Below, piece by piece: positions 16,376 to 26,508 of a DNA stretch of 64,000 bases; the stretch's first letter is position 1; each line of letters opens with the position of its first letter. This DNA is from an uncultured Collinsella sp. (GTDB lineage: Bacteria; Actinomycetota; Coriobacteriia; Coriobacteriales; Coriobacteriaceae): assembly GCA_934650095.1 (NCBI GenBank), contig CAKUFT010000004.1, forward strand, positions 4,342 to 68,341, given 5' to 3'. A model generated the notes under the pieces. It saw only the letters and a program-made list of their open reading frames with translations, was not told the DNA's origin and ran no database searches. A program made the position numbers and the translations under genes.

Positions 16376-17938
16376 CTACCTGCCGTCGTCGGCCTCGGCT
16401 TCTTCTCTTGCGTAGAGTTCCAGCATGCGGCGGCGGTATTCGCGCACGGCGAGCTTGGCGCGCTCCAGGCGGCGGCGCTCGCGCGGAGTGAGCTTGGACG
16501 GGTCGATCTCATCGCCATAGGTCTTCTCGGCCAGCAAATGGGCAGCGTCAACAATACGGGCATCGATGCGCTCGCTCGCCGCTTCGGCCGAGAGGCGGTC
16601 GGCAATGGAATCAATCGTAGGCATGCCGTCGAGAGTGCGCCCGTGACCATGCGAGGTCAGCAGTTCGTGTTCGCGTGCGAGCAGGCTCGCCAGGTCGTGA
16701 TGGGCGCGCAGAATATCGAACGCATCGGAAGGATGCTCGGCAACTTCTGCCACGGCGGCAACCGGCGCGGCATCGACCACACGGTAGAAGAGCTGCGCGA
16801 GTAGCGGCATCAAAAACACCGTGATGGCACCGGCGGCAACCATGACCGAGGCAATGTCTTGCGACAGCGCGCCGGCGTTGACGGCAACGCTCGTCACGGC
16901 AACGATGATCGGCAGCGCCGTGGTGCAGTACAGGGCAACGGTAATGCGGCCATACGCCGAGACATCGCGCGTCTCGGGGCAGATGCTCATAGAGACAAGA
17001 ATGGGCACGGCGCGGATGATGAGCAGCGCCACGATAAAGCCCACGAGCAACCCGGGGCGCGATGCGACGGCCGTCAGGTCGATCTTTGCGCCCGACACGG
17101 TAAAGAATACGGGGATCAAAAAGCCGTAGGCCAGGCCATCGAGCTTGGTCTCGAGCGTGTGATTGCCCTCGGGGATGATATAGCGCAGGACAAAGCCAGC
17201 GGCAAAGGAACCCAGCACGATATCGAGATCAAAGATGGCCGAGAACGCCACGAGCGTGACCAGGATGAGCACCGTCAGGCGTACGAAGGTCTGCGATGTG
17301 GTGTCGGCGCGCTCCTCGACAAACGCAAAGAAACGGCTGCCGACGCGCTTGGAGCGGCTCGGAACCACGGCCAGCAACACGCACACCACCGCAAACAGAC
17401 CCAAGATCACGAGCGTTTGGATGCCGGTGCGGGCAGAGAGCAGCACCGACATAGCGAGCACGGGGCCAAGTTCGCCCCAGGTGCCGTACGCGAGAATCGA
17501 ATCCCCAACGCGTGTGCCGGTGAGCGAGCGCTCACGCATGATGGGCACGAGCGTGCCGAGCGCCGTAGAAGTGAGGGCGAGCGTCACGGCGATACCGTCG
17601 AAATGGCTGACCGAGAACCATGGCGTGAAGCGCACGGCAAGCCAGGCGATGCCAAACGTGACGACCCACGTCGCCATGCCGTAGCGCCCCTCGACGCCCG
17701 TAATGTTCTTGGGGTCGATCTCAAAGCCGGCGAGCAGGAACAAAAAGGCCAAGCCGAGCTCGGACACGAGCGAGACCTCGGCGTCCACATGGATGACGCC
17801 GAGCATATGCGGGCCTAGTACCGCGCCGAACACGAGCAAAAAGACCGTCTCGGGAACGGGCTTTCCGGGAATCGCCGAGGCGATAAAGGGACTCGCAAAG
17901 GCCACGAGCGCAATGATGGCGAGTGAAACGAATGCCAT
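16376..17938 (-). CDS. CPA2-type cation:proton antiporter
   Basis: A 520-aa membrane protein. The first about 390 residues contain around twelve hydrophobic segments of the Na+/H+ exchanger domain, with LGLAFLFLLAGFEIDP, a STALGTLVPIMRE region and YIIPEGNHTLETKLDGLAYGFLIPVFFTVSGAKID typical of CPA2. The last about 130 residues are soluble, with a charged C-terminal helix rich in Arg and Glu that may be regulatory. It exchanges Na+ or K+ for H+ across the cytoplasmic membrane; the ion is not predictable. The ATG at 17938 lies divergent from purL. Confidence 0.87.
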   Translation of the reverse strand: MAFVSLAIIALVAFASPFIASAIPGKPVPETVFLLVFGAVLGPHMLGVIHVDAEVSLVSELGLAFLFLLAGFEIDPKNITGVEGRYGMATWVVTFGIAWLAVRFTPWFSVSHFDGIAVTLALTSTALGTLVPIMRERSLTGTRVGDSILAYGTWGELGPVLAMSVLLSARTGIQTLVILGLFAVVCVLLAVVPSRSKRVGSRFFAFVEERADTTSQTFVRLTVLILVTLVAFSAIFDLDIVLGSFAAGFVLRYIIPEGNHTLETKLDGLAYGFLIPVFFTVSGAKIDLTAVASRPGLLVGFIVALLIIRAVPILVSMSICPETRDVSAYGRITVALYCTTALPIIVAVTSVAVNAGALSQDIASVMVAAGAITVFLMPLLAQLFYRVVDAAPVAAVAEVAEHPSDAFDILRAHHDLASLLAREHELLTSHGHGRTLDGMPTIDSIADRLSAEAASERIDARIVDAAHLLAEKTYGDEIDPSKLTPRERRRLERAKLAVREYRRRMLELYAREEAEADDGR

Positions 17939-18122
17939 GTGATGCCTTTCTCTTGTTTGCGCTTCACTGTAGCACCCTCGCCGTCCTCAACGCGTCGCGA
18001 GCTGTCGTATCATAGTGAGGTTTACAAACATGTGGCTCAAGGCGACCGCGAGGCTTGCCCCGCAAACCGACCGCTGCCGCATACCGTACCGTACGCCCAA
18101 CCGATCAGGAAGGCAGGAACCA

Positions 18123-21100
18123 ATGGTCTCTCGTATCTACGTGGAGAAGAAACCCGGGTTCGACGTCGAGGCTCAGCAGCTCAAGGGCGAGCTGACCGAA
18201 ATTCTCGGCATTCAGGGCATCGAGGCCCTGAGGATCATCAACCGCTACGACGTCGAGGGCATCGACGAGGAGCTCTTCCGCTCCTGCGTGCCGACCGTCT
18301 TTAGCGAGCCCCAGGTCGATGTGACCTATGACGAGCTCCCCGCAAGCGATGGCGCCGTCTTTGCCGTCGAATTCCTGCCTGGCCAATTTGACCAGCGCGC
18401 CGACTCCGCCAGCGAGTGCGTGCAGCTCATCAGCCAGGGCGAGCGCCCCGCCGTGCGCTCCGCCAAGGTCTATACGATCTCGGGCGACTTGGACGAGGCC
18501 GCCATCGAGGCCATCAAGCACTACGTGGTGAACCCCGTCGAGGCCCGCATCGCCTCGCTCGATCTGCCCGAGACGCTGCACATGGAGACCCCCGAGCCCC
18601 AGCCCGTCGAGGTGCTCGACGGCTTCCGCGAGCTCGACGAGGCCGGCCTTGCCGCCTTTATCGCCGAGCGCGGCCTTGCCATGGACGAGGCGGACATCGC
18701 CTTCTGCCAGCAGTACTTCCGCGATGAGGATCGCGACCCCACCATCACCGAGATCCGCGTGATCGACACCTACTGGTCCGATCACTGCCGCCACACCACC
18801 TTCGGCACCGTCCTGGACGACGTGACGATCGATGACGCCGTGGTGCAGCAGGCCTTCGACCGCTATATGGAGATGCGTCACGAGCTCGGTCGCGACGTCA
18901 AGCCCGTCTGCCTCATGGACATGGGCACTATCGGCGCCAAGTACCTTAAGAAGACCGGCGTCATGACCGATGTCGATGAGTCCGAGGAGATCAACGCCTG
19001 CACCGTCAAGGTGAAGGTCGATGTCGACGGCGAGGACCAGGACTGGCTGTTCCTGTTTAAGAACGAGACCCATAACCACCCGACCGAGATCGAGCCCTTC
19101 GGCGGTGCCGCCACCTGCGTGGGCGGCGCCATCCGCGACCCGCTCTCGGGCCGCAGCTACGTATACCAGGCCATGCGCGTCACCGGCGCCGGCGACCCCA
19201 CCGTCCCCGTGTCCGAGACGCTCGAGGGCAAGCTGCCGCAGCGCAAGCTCGTGACCACCGCTGCCGCCGGCTACTCCAGCTACGGCAACCAGATCGGCCT
19301 TGCCACCGGCCAGGTCAACGAGCTCTATCACCCCGGCTACGTGGCCAAGCGCATGGAGGTCGGCGCCGTCGTGGGTGCTACCCCGGCCAACCACGTGCGC
19401 CGCGAGTGCCCCGCCCCCACCGACAAGATCATCCTGCTGGGCGGCCGTACCGGCCGTGACGGCATCGGTGGCGCCACCGGTTCCTCCAAGACCCAGAACA
19501 CCGAGTCCATCGAGACCTCGGGCGCCGAGGTCCAGAAGGGCAACGCCCCGGTCGAGCGCAAGCTGCAGCGTCTGTTCCGCCGCGGTGACGCCTGCCGTCT
19601 GATCAAGCGCTGCAACGACTTTGGTGCCGGCGGCGTCTCGGTCGCCGTAGGCGAGCTTGCCGACGGCCTGTATGTCGACCTGGACACCGTGACCAAGAAG
19701 TACGATGGCCTGGACGGCACCGAACTCGCCATCTCCGAGTCCCAGGAGCGTATGGCCTGTGCCGTCGCCGACGGTGACGTCGAGGAGTTCATGGGCTACG
19801 CCGCCGAGGAGAACCTCGAGGCGACCGTTATCGCCGAGGTTACCGCCGAGCCGCGCATGCGCATGGCTTGGAACGGTGTCGCCATCGTCGACCTGTCCCG
19901 CGAGTTCCTCAACTCCAACGGAGCGCCCAAGCACCAGGTCGCCCACGTCTGCGCACGCAGCGTTTGGCAGCCCAGCTGGGCCGGTACCACGCTTGCCGAA
20001 CGCATGACCTCGCTCGTCACCGACCTCAACGTCGCCTCCAACAAGGGCCTTTCCGAGCGCTTCGACTCCACCATCGGTGCCGCGACCGTGCTCATGCCCT
20101 TTGGTGGCAAGACGCAGCTCACCCCGAGCTCGGCCATGGTCGCCAAGTTCCCTGTGGACGGTGAGACCACCACGGCGAGCGCCATGGCATGGGGTTTCAA
20201 CCCCTACCTGATGGAAGCCGACCAGTTTGCGGGCGCCTACCTGTCCGTGGTTGAGTCCATCGCCAAGCTCGTGGCCGCCGGCTTTGAGCACAAGCGCTCC
20301 TACCTCTCCTTCCAGGAGTACTTCGAGCGCCTGCGTACCGAGGCCGAGCGCTGGGGCAAGCCCATGGCAGCAGTACTCGGCGCCCTCATGGCCCAGGTCG
20401 ACCTGGGCGCCGGTGCCATCGGCGGCAAGGATTCCATGAGCGGCTCGTTTGAGGACGAGGCCGGCGAGCTCAACGTTCCGCCGACCCTGATCAGCTTCGC
20501 CGTTGCCGTGGGCAAGGCTGCTCGCGCCGTCTCCCCCGAGTTCAAGGGCCTCACGCACCGCGTCGTCCGCATCGCCCCCGCCACCTACGGCGAGGACTAC
20601 CGCCCCGACGCCCAGCAGCTGCTCGCCGCGTTTGACGCCGTCGAGGCGCTCACTGCTACCGGCGACGCCCTGGCCGTCTCCACGCCCGGCTACGGCTGCG
20701 GCGCCGAAAGCCTCTTTAAGATGTGCGTCGGCAACCAGATCGGTATCGAGCTTGCCGAGGACGTGGACGTGGAGAGCCTCTTCACCCCGCTCTACGGCAG
20801 CTTTATCGTCGAGCTCGCCGAGGACGCCGAGCTGCCCGAGGTCGCCGGCGGCGTTGTCGTCGAGCCCCTCGGCACCACCGTCGAGGGCTATGTCATCGAC
20901 ACCGGCTCCGAGGTCATCGAGCTCTCTGAGCTCCAGGAGGCCTGGGAGAGCGGCATCGAGGGCGTCTTTGCCTACCGCAGCGCCGGCGAGACTGCCGAGG
21001 TCGAGACCATCGACTTCCGCGCCAAGGATATCCATGTGTACGGTGGCGCCAAGATCGCCCGCCCGCGCGTGGTCATCCCCGTGTTCCCTGGCAACAACTG

Positions 21101-21869
21101 CGAGTACGACAGCGCCCGTGCATTCCGCGCCGCCGGTGCCGAGACCGACACCTTCGTGATCAACAACCTCACGCCCGAGGCCGTCGCCGAGAGCACCCAT
21201 GAGCTTGCCCGCCGCATCCGCCAAAGCCAGATCGTCATGATCCCCGGCGGCTTCTCGGGCGGCGACGAGCCCGACGGCTCCGCCAAGTTCATCACGGCGT
21301 TCTTCCGCGCTCCCGAGGTCACCGAGGCCGTCCGCGACTTGCTCAAGGCCCGCGATGGCCTGATGCTGGGCATCTGCAACGGCTTCCAGGCCCTGATCAA
21401 GCTCGGTCTGGTGCCCTACGGTGACATCGTCGACGCCACGCCCGATGCGCCCACGCTGACGTTCAACACCATCGGCCGCCACCAGAGCCGTCTGGTGCGC
21501 ACCCGCATCTCGTCCAACCTGTCCCCGTGGCTGTCGCAGTGCAGCCTCGACGACCCCTACACCGTCGCCATCAGCCACGGCGAGGGCCGCTTTGTCGCCA
21601 ACGACGAGGTGCTCGCGCAGCTCATCGCCAACGGTCAGGTCGCCACGCAGTACGTGGGCGAGGACGGCAAGCCGAGCATGGATCTTTCCGTCAACCCCAA
21701 CGGCTCGGCGCTCGCCATCGAGGGCATCACGAGTCCCGACGGCCGTGTCCTGGGCAAGATGGGCCACGCCGAGCGTCGCGGCGACAACCTGTACCGCAAC
21801 GTGCCCGAGCATGTCCCCGGCGATAAGTTCATGCCGATCTTTGAGAGCGGCGTAGCCTACTTCGCCTAA
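18123..21869 (+). CDS. purL: Phosphoribosylformylglycinamidine synthase, single-chain type
   Basis: Converts FGAR to FGAM using glutamine and ATP, the fourth step of purine synthesis. At 1248 aa it combines the parts that in Bacillus are PurS, PurL and PurQ: an N-terminal PurS-like region; a synthetase core with YWSDHCRHTTF, NETHNHPTEIEPFGGAATCVGG and FGAGGVSVAVGELADG; and a C-terminal glutaminase with VIPVFPGNNCEYD, nucleophile LGICNGFQAL and the late HGEGRF. I start at the ATG at 18123, preceded by a purine-rich AGGCAGGAA; the upstream 36 codons look non-coding. It is transcribed alone with a strong terminator downstream. Confidence 0.96.
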   Translation: MVSRIYVEKKPGFDVEAQQLKGELTEILGIQGIEALRIINRYDVEGIDEELFRSCVPTVFSEPQVDVTYDELPASDGAVFAVEFLPGQFDQRADSASECVQLISQGERPAVRSAKVYTISGDLDEAAIEAIKHYVVNPVEARIASLDLPETLHMETPEPQPVEVLDGFRELDEAGLAAFIAERGLAMDEADIAFCQQYFRDEDRDPTITEIRVIDTYWSDHCRHTTFGTVLDDVTIDDAVVQQAFDRYMEMRHELGRDVKPVCLMDMGTIGAKYLKKTGVMTDVDESEEINACTVKVKVDVDGEDQDWLFLFKNETHNHPTEIEPFGGAATCVGGAIRDPLSGRSYVYQAMRVTGAGDPTVPVSETLEGKLPQRKLVTTAAAGYSSYGNQIGLATGQVNELYHPGYVAKRMEVGAVVGATPANHVRRECPAPTDKIILLGGRTGRDGIGGATGSSKTQNTESIETSGAEVQKGNAPVERKLQRLFRRGDACRLIKRCNDFGAGGVSVAVGELADGLYVDLDTVTKKYDGLDGTELAISESQERMACAVADGDVEEFMGYAAEENLEATVIAEVTAEPRMRMAWNGVAIVDLSREFLNSNGAPKHQVAHVCARSVWQPSWAGTTLAERMTSLVTDLNVASNKGLSERFDSTIGAATVLMPFGGKTQLTPSSAMVAKFPVDGETTTASAMAWGFNPYLMEADQFAGAYLSVVESIAKLVAAGFEHKRSYLSFQEYFERLRTEAERWGKPMAAVLGALMAQVDLGAGAIGGKDSMSGSFEDEAGELNVPPTLISFAVAVGKAARAVSPEFKGLTHRVVRIAPATYGEDYRPDAQQLLAAFDAVEALTATGDALAVSTPGYGCGAESLFKMCVGNQIGIELAEDVDVESLFTPLYGSFIVELAEDAELPEVAGGVVVEPLGTTVEGYVIDTGSEVIELSELQEAWESGIEGVFAYRSAGETAEVETIDFRAKDIHVYGGAKIARPRVVIPVFPGNNCEYDSARAFRAAGAETDTFVINNLTPEAVAESTHELARRIRQSQIVMIPGGFSGGDEPDGSAKFITAFFRAPEVTEAVRDLLKARDGLMLGICNGFQALIKLGLVPYGDIVDATPDAPTLTFNTIGRHQSRLVRTRISSNLSPWLSQCSLDDPYTVAISHGEGRFVANDEVLAQLIANGQVATQYVGEDGKPSMDLSVNPNGSALAIEGITSPDGRVLGKMGHAERRGDNLYRNVPEHVPGDKFMPIFESGVAYFA

Positions 21870-21906
21870 ACCTTTCCCTTCGGGTACAATCCCATCGGGT
21901 AACAAC

Positions 21907-21943
21907 ACCCGCCACCGGCACTCCTGGTGGCGGGTTCTTTTTT
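21907..21943 (+). terminator. Terminator of purL
   Basis: ACCCGCCACC and GGTGGCGGGT form a 10-bp stem with a nine-base loop, followed by TCTTTTTT. Confidence 0.9.
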
Positions 21944-21968
21944 GCTTCGCGCATGTAGGAAGGACACC

Positions 21969-22904
21969 ATGGAAAGCCGCAAGCCATATCTCGCCACCCT
22001 GCCCGGACTCATCCTGGGCTGCCTCGTATGCTGCGCGCTCTGGGGATCGGCTTTTCCCTGCATCAAGATCGGCTACGCGCTCTTTGGCATCCCCGCGCAC
22101 GATAGTGCCTCACAGCTCCTCTTTGCAGGCCTGCGCTTCACCCTTGCCGGCGCACTGGTCATTGTCGGCATGAGCGCGGCCCAACGCCGTCCGCTCGTTC
22201 CGCAGGCGCGTGATATCAAGCCCATCTGCATCCTGTCGCTCTTCCAGACCATCGGTCAGTACTTCTTTTTCTACCTGGGACTCTCGCGCGCCAGCGCCAT
22301 GTCGAGCTCCATCATCGAGGCCAGCGCCAACTTCTTGGCTATCCTCTTTGCCGCCCTGGCGTTTCGCACCGAAAAGCTCGATGCGGCCAAGGTGCTCGGC
22401 TGTGTGTTGGGCTTTGCCGGCGTCGCGCTCGTCAACCTTTCGGGTGCAGATGGCACCTTTGGCTTCACGCTCGACGGCGAGGGCTTTATCCTGGCGTCCA
22501 CCGTCGCAGGCGCCCTTTCGACCTGCCTCATCGGCATCTTCTCGCGCGAGCACGACGGCGTCCTGCTTGCCGGGTGGCAGTTCCTGGTCGGTGGTCTCGT
22601 CCTCACCGCTATCGGCTTTCTGATGGGCGGCGCACTCTCCCCCACGGCAATCGCTCCCGCCATCGCGCTCATTGTCTACATGGCGCTTATCTCCGCGGTC
22701 GCCTACTCGCTGTGGTCGCGCCTGCTTGCCGTCAACCCCGTCAGTCGCGTCTCGGTCTTTGGCTTTATGAACCCGGTCTTCGGCGTGCTGCTGAGCGCGC
22801 TGCTGCTCGGCGAGGGCGCCGGCACGAGCCCCGTTACCGTCATCGTTGCCCTGCTCTTGGTCTGCGGCGGCATCATCATCGTCAACAAACCCAAAAAAGC
22901 CTAG
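21969..22904 (+). CDS. EamA/DMT-family exporter
   Basis: A 311-aa drug/metabolite-transporter protein with ten predicted helices in two EamA repeats. The first begins CALWGSAFPCIKIGYALFG and contains SRASAMSSSIIEASANFLAILFAALAFRTEKL. The second contains ISAVAYSLWSRLLAVNPVSRVSVFGFMNPVFGVLLSALLLGEG. It probably exports amino acids, nucleosides or similar metabolites, but the substrate is unknown. The ATG at 21969 follows AGGAAGGA. It lies directly after the purL terminator and is followed by its own hairpin. Confidence 0.87.
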   Translation: MESRKPYLATLPGLILGCLVCCALWGSAFPCIKIGYALFGIPAHDSASQLLFAGLRFTLAGALVIVGMSAAQRRPLVPQARDIKPICILSLFQTIGQYFFFYLGLSRASAMSSSIIEASANFLAILFAALAFRTEKLDAAKVLGCVLGFAGVALVNLSGADGTFGFTLDGEGFILASTVAGALSTCLIGIFSREHDGVLLAGWQFLVGGLVLTAIGFLMGGALSPTAIAPAIALIVYMALISAVAYSLWSRLLAVNPVSRVSVFGFMNPVFGVLLSALLLGEGAGTSPVTVIVALLLVCGGIIIVNKPKKA

Positions 22905-22978
22905 CGAGCTCACCTTTTTAGAGAGGTTGTTCGCACACTTTAGCTTATTGGAGTACATCGGTGAGCTGAGGGCCGCCA

Positions 22979-23003
22979 CGCACGCAAGCGTGCGCCCCTT
23001 TTT
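22979..23003 (+). terminator. Terminator of the EamA gene
   Basis: CGCACGC-AA-GCGTGCG followed by CCCCTTTTT. It abuts the stop codon of the oppositely oriented GGDEF gene. Confidence 0.8.
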
Positions 23004-24146
23004 CTAGCGTATCTGGACGCCGGCTTTCTTTTTCTCGGCCTTGACGCGGTAGAGCTCCACATCGGCAGCGCGAAGCAAGTCTTGCCAGGTATCGACACCG
23101 TCACCGACCCGTGCGTAGCCGATGGACATCCGCAGCAGATACGGCACGTCGGCACGTGCAAGCTCATCGTTGATTGCCGCACACAGACTTATGATGTCCT
23201 GCTCCGCCGTCGCCTTTTGGAGCACCACGAACTCATCGCCGCCATAACGTGCGATAAAGCCACCAGACGCCGAGCAGACCTCTTTGAGCGTAGCAGATAC
23301 GACCTGGAGGGCATGGTCGCCCTCCACATGTCCACAGTGATCGTTAATCTGCTTAAAGCCGTCGGCGTCCATCATAAGCAGATACACATCTTCGGCCTGT
23401 TCCACATTTGAGAACAGCGACAGCATATAGGTCTCAAAACGGTTGCGATTGTTAAGGCCAGTCAACGGGTCGGTCGAGATCAGCTGCTCCTGGTAGATGA
23501 TGTAGAGTAGCAATATGCTAATCATTATGCCGACACAAAGGCCGGGCACCGATAATACAACCTGAAAGGTACCGCCCACCAGGGCCGGAATGGCGAAAAA
23601 TGCCAAGGTTCGATAGATGGCCTTCGTTTGCAGGCTTTCGACTTTTCGAGCCTGAACAAAGGCATGCAAGGACGTATATATGACGTAGCAGTAGCTAACG
23701 ATAGGCTGAATCATATAAAGCGCACCGCGACGGTATATGCCCTGCGCATCGATATAGAACAGGGCGTGTGTCCAGTAGCTGGTAAACGCCAGCGCGACCA
23801 CCAATACGGTCGGCAACGTCAAAAGCGCCACCCTATAGGGCGTGGTCAAGAGCTGCGAGCCCTGCATCGTCTCGGAATAGAAAAACCAAATGAGGCACGC
23901 GATGGCGAACAGCGAAAACGAGACCGCATTGGAAATCCAGTTGGCTGAAATGCCCACAGGAGTGCTCACGCCGTCCGAGAGCGTCCAAATCATATCGAAG
24001 AAAATGTAGGCGGCAGAGGTGTAGCCGAGCATGCTAAACAACAGCTGCTGGGTACTCGAGAACAAGGAGCGGCGGCTTCGTGCGGCAAGCCCGATAAGAA
24101 TAATCATGCACAGCACAAAAATCTCGATCTTGAGTGCCTTAACCAC
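23004..24146 (-). CDS. Membrane GGDEF protein (putative diguanylate cyclase)
   Basis: A 380-aa protein with about seven hydrophobic segments in the first 215 residues, an unnamed 7TM-type sensor, followed by a GGDEF domain. The domain starts with STDPLTGLNNRNRFE and has MMDADGFKQINDHCGHVEGDHAL and an intact active site, RYGGDEFVV. It should make cyclic di-GMP at the membrane in response to an unknown signal. No RxxD inhibitory site lies five residues before GGDEF, so product inhibition may be absent. The start is GTG at 24146 with GGGGA upstream. No EAL protein is nearby. Confidence 0.88.
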   Translation of the reverse strand: MVKALKIEIFVLCMIILIGLAARSRRSLFSSTQQLLFSMLGYTSAAYIFFDMIWTLSDGVSTPVGISANWISNAVSFSLFAIACLIWFFYSETMQGSQLLTTPYRVALLTLPTVLVVALAFTSYWTHALFYIDAQGIYRRGALYMIQPIVSYCYVIYTSLHAFVQARKVESLQTKAIYRTLAFFAIPALVGGTFQVVLSVPGLCVGIMISILLLYIIYQEQLISTDPLTGLNNRNRFETYMLSLFSNVEQAEDVYLLMMDADGFKQINDHCGHVEGDHALQVVSATLKEVCSASGGFIARYGGDEFVVLQKATAEQDIISLCAAINDELARADVPYLLRMSIGYARVGDGVDTWQDLLRAADVELYRVKAEKKKAGVQIR

Positions 24147-24244
24147 TAGGTTCCATCCCCTCTATATCCAAGTGGCCAGAATCGCCCGAGTTGTGCCCGG
24201 GCACCAAACACCCCTTACTCCGCAGGGGTAAAGGGAATAATAGC

Positions 24245-24290
24245 AGAGCGCCCGAATGACTCTGGATAACAGATGCCGTTCGGACGCTCT
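24245..24290 (-). terminator. Probable terminator of the ketodeoxygluconate permease gene
   Basis: On the minus strand AGAGCGTCCGAA pairs with TTCGGGCGCTCT (one U-G pair), followed by GCTATTATT. It lies about 45 bases after the permease stop. Confidence 0.6.
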
Positions 24291-24335
24291 GGTAGCGCGA
24301 ATTGCACGCGCCGTTTCATTGATTCGAAGAGACGA

Positions 24336-25358
24336 TTACTCGCCGTCGATATCGGTCGCGACAGCCTCCTCGATAGCCTCGACACCAGCAACCGACAGGT
24401 CTTCCTTGCCCTGGCAGAATTTCTTGTCGACCCAGCCGGTCAGGATCGGGGCCATGATCGCCGTGATGATGACGGCGGTAGCGATCTGGGCGTACGCAGT
24501 GGGCGCAAGCTCGGCATAGCGCGGCGCAACCTCGGCGAGGGCGACCGGCGTGGTCATGGCCGTACCGGCGATGGTGGAACAGGCAACAGCAGCCTTGCCG
24601 TTGCCGCCGCACAGGCGCTCAAAGACAAAGGTGATGGGACCGACGATAAAGAGCGTGATGAGACCCAGCAGGATGCCCGAAATACCACCGGTGATGAAGC
24701 TCGACAGGCTCATGGACGCACCGAGCTGAAAACCGATGACGGCAATTGCGGGATTGGTGCCGGGGACCAGCAGATTCTTGATGAACGGGAACAGGTTGCC
24801 CAGCACCATGCCAATCACGAGCGGCAGGATAGAGCCGATGATGGTACCGACGGGGATGTTGGCGAGGCCGGAGACACCCAGAATGATCATGGTGACGGCG
24901 GGGCCAGCCGTAAAGAACAGGATACCAACGGCGCCCTGCTCGGACTCGTCACCGAACTCACCCATGATGCCCGTATAGAGCGCCATGTTGCAGAACGTGA
25001 TGCCGCCGATGATGGACACGGAGCTGAGGCCAAGGAAGTTGTCGTTAAAGAAATAGGCCACGCCCAAACCGAGAGCCGCCGCGACGACAAGCTTGGGGAT
25101 CAGCACGACAATGCCGGTCTTGATGGCGCCCGGCGTGGACTTAAAGCTGATGCCGGCACCCACGAAGAGCAGGATCGCCGCAACGATGGTATTGGAACCA
25201 CCGCGGCAGGCAGCCGTAAAGAAGCCGCCGATCTCAAAGACCTGCGGGCAGAAGGTGTTGAGCAAAAGGCCGACGATCATGGGATAGATCATGATGTCGC
25301 CCGGGATACGCGGGACCTTGAATTTCTTTTTCTCGTTGGCGGTTGCTTCCTGTGCCAT
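24336..25358 (-). CDS. kdgT: 2-keto-3-deoxygluconate permease
   Basis: A 340-aa integral membrane carrier of the KdgT family, taking up 2-keto-3-deoxygluconate (a pectin or uronate breakdown product) by proton symport. Family signals are the N-terminal KFKVPRIPGDIMIYPMIVGLLLNTFCPQ, the GGSNTIVAAILLFVGAGISFK segment, GFQLGASMSLSSFITGG and CSTIAGTAMTTPVALAEVAP. The ATG at 25358 follows GGGGGT. No kdgK or kdgA lies nearby, so the rest of the pathway must be elsewhere or the substrate may differ. Confidence 0.9.
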   Translation of the reverse strand: MAQEATANEKKKFKVPRIPGDIMIYPMIVGLLLNTFCPQVFEIGGFFTAACRGGSNTIVAAILLFVGAGISFKSTPGAIKTGIVVLIPKLVVAAALGLGVAYFFNDNFLGLSSVSIIGGITFCNMALYTGIMGEFGDESEQGAVGILFFTAGPAVTMIILGVSGLANIPVGTIIGSILPLVIGMVLGNLFPFIKNLLVPGTNPAIAVIGFQLGASMSLSSFITGGISGILLGLITLFIVGPITFVFERLCGGNGKAAVACSTIAGTAMTTPVALAEVAPRYAELAPTAYAQIATAVIITAIMAPILTGWVDKKFCQGKEDLSVAGVEAIEEAVATDIDGE

Positions 25359-25502
25359 GAAACCCCCATTTCCGCTGACGGGGAACAAAAGCCCACGTCA
25401 TGCTTTGCTACAGTAAAGTCTGACCATGGTACCAGAAGAAGCAGACCAGCTCGATGAGAAATTCGATTCGGGGGCAGCGACGACAAAAGGAGGCACCGGC
25501 CC

Positions 25503-25826
25503 CTATATGAGGCTCAAAACGATATACAGCACAACGCCCGAGACGCAGCACCACAACATCGACTTTGTCTTGATTGCCACCGCCACGACACCGGCAGCCG
25601 CAATCCAGGGAACCAAGGCCGGCCACAACCCCGCATCGAAGGCCCCGGGGCTTACCAAGTCGTTGGCTACCAGCGCGGCAAAGGCGGCGGGCGGAATGTA
25701 GCCCAGGGCCTCGGTGACGCGGGGCGGCAGGGTCCGTCCGCGCAGGGCGAACGCCGGCGCGATGCGAAAGAATGCGATGGCTGCCCACGACGACAGCCAC
25801 AGAACCAAGAACTCGTTAACGGGCAT
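25503..25826 (-). CDS. azlD: AzlD family branched-chain amino acid exporter subunit
   Basis: A 107-aa protein with about three to four hydrophobic segments. It has the AzlD pattern AFFRIAPAFALRGRTLPPRVTEALGYIPPAAFAALV. The small subunit works with AzlC in export of branched-chain amino acids or analogues. The ATG at 25826 overlaps the end of azlC by 11 bases, indicating translational coupling. A longer reading in this frame reaches 26072 but runs antisense-like through azlC and is not real. Confidence 0.87.
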   Translation of the reverse strand: MPVNEFLVLWLSSWAAIAFFRIAPAFALRGRTLPPRVTEALGYIPPAAFAALVANDLVSPGAFDAGLWPALVPWIAAAGVVAVAIKTKSMLWCCVSGVVLYIVLSLI

Positions 25827-26508
25827 CGCGGGCACTCCTTCCGTCGAATACGGCATCGCACACAAGCGCGATGACAACGCCGACAACGACGCTTGCCGGC
25901 ACGGCGATATTCGTAAGGCCCAAGAACTTGAACATGGCGACGGATACCGCTCCCGAAACCGCCGCGACGACATTACCGCGCGACAGGCGCTGCGAAAAGA
26001 GCAGGCAGATGAAGAGAGACGTGCAGACAAAACCCGCGATAGCGGTAGGAACATCGATGGCGGCGCCGGCAACAGCGCCCGCCGTACATGCGACGCCCCA
26101 TGTTGCGATCAGAATCGCATTAAGCGCAAAGGCCTCCTTAGGGCCCCAACCATCGTCCTCGACCAACTTGGCCAGCGAGATGCCGTAGGCCTCTTCGGTA
26201 AGCGTCGCCGTGACCGCCAGCGTCTGGCGTTTCGAAGCCCCGGCAAGGTGCGGCGCAAGCGATGCCGAGTAGAGCGCAAAACGAGATGAGATGGCGGCGA
26301 CGCTTGCGATAATCGAAGGTGCCGGTACGCCCGCCAGCCATAGGTTGCAGATCATGAACTGGCCGCTGCCCGTCACAAACGTACTGCTCAGGGCAAAGAC
26401 CATCCAGGGCTCCATCCCCGTTTGACCCATAATCATTCCGCACGGCGCGCCCACCGCAACATAGGTGAGCATCACCGGCCAAACGGTTTTAACAATTCTG
26501 AGCACCAT
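25816..26508 (-). CDS. azlC: AzlC family branched-chain amino acid exporter subunit
   Basis: A 230-aa membrane protein, the large subunit of the AzlCD exporter. Family features are GAPCGMIMGQTGMEPWMVFALSSTFVTGSGQFM, SSRFALYSASLAPHL, and TEEAYGISLAKL in the middle. It is transcribed with azlD and divergent from the HD-domain gene. Together with the Liv importer the window encodes both uptake and export of branched-chain amino acids. Confidence 0.9.
   Translation of the reverse strand: MVLRIVKTVWPVMLTYVAVGAPCGMIMGQTGMEPWMVFALSSTFVTGSGQFMICNLWLAGVPAPSIIASVAAISSRFALYSASLAPHLAGASKRQTLAVTATLTEEAYGISLAKLVEDDGWGPKEAFALNAILIATWGVACTAGAVAGAAIDVPTAIAGFVCTSLFICLLFSQRLSRGNVVAAVSGAVSVAMFKFLGLTNIAVPASVVVGVVIALVCDAVFDGRSARDAR

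Noticed and set aside
18105..22100. A very long open frame (1331 codons) on the minus strand opposite purL
   Set aside because: It mirrors the high-GC codon pattern of purL, has no family similarity, and reads as low-complexity Gly/Asp/Leu/Val. purL is unambiguous.
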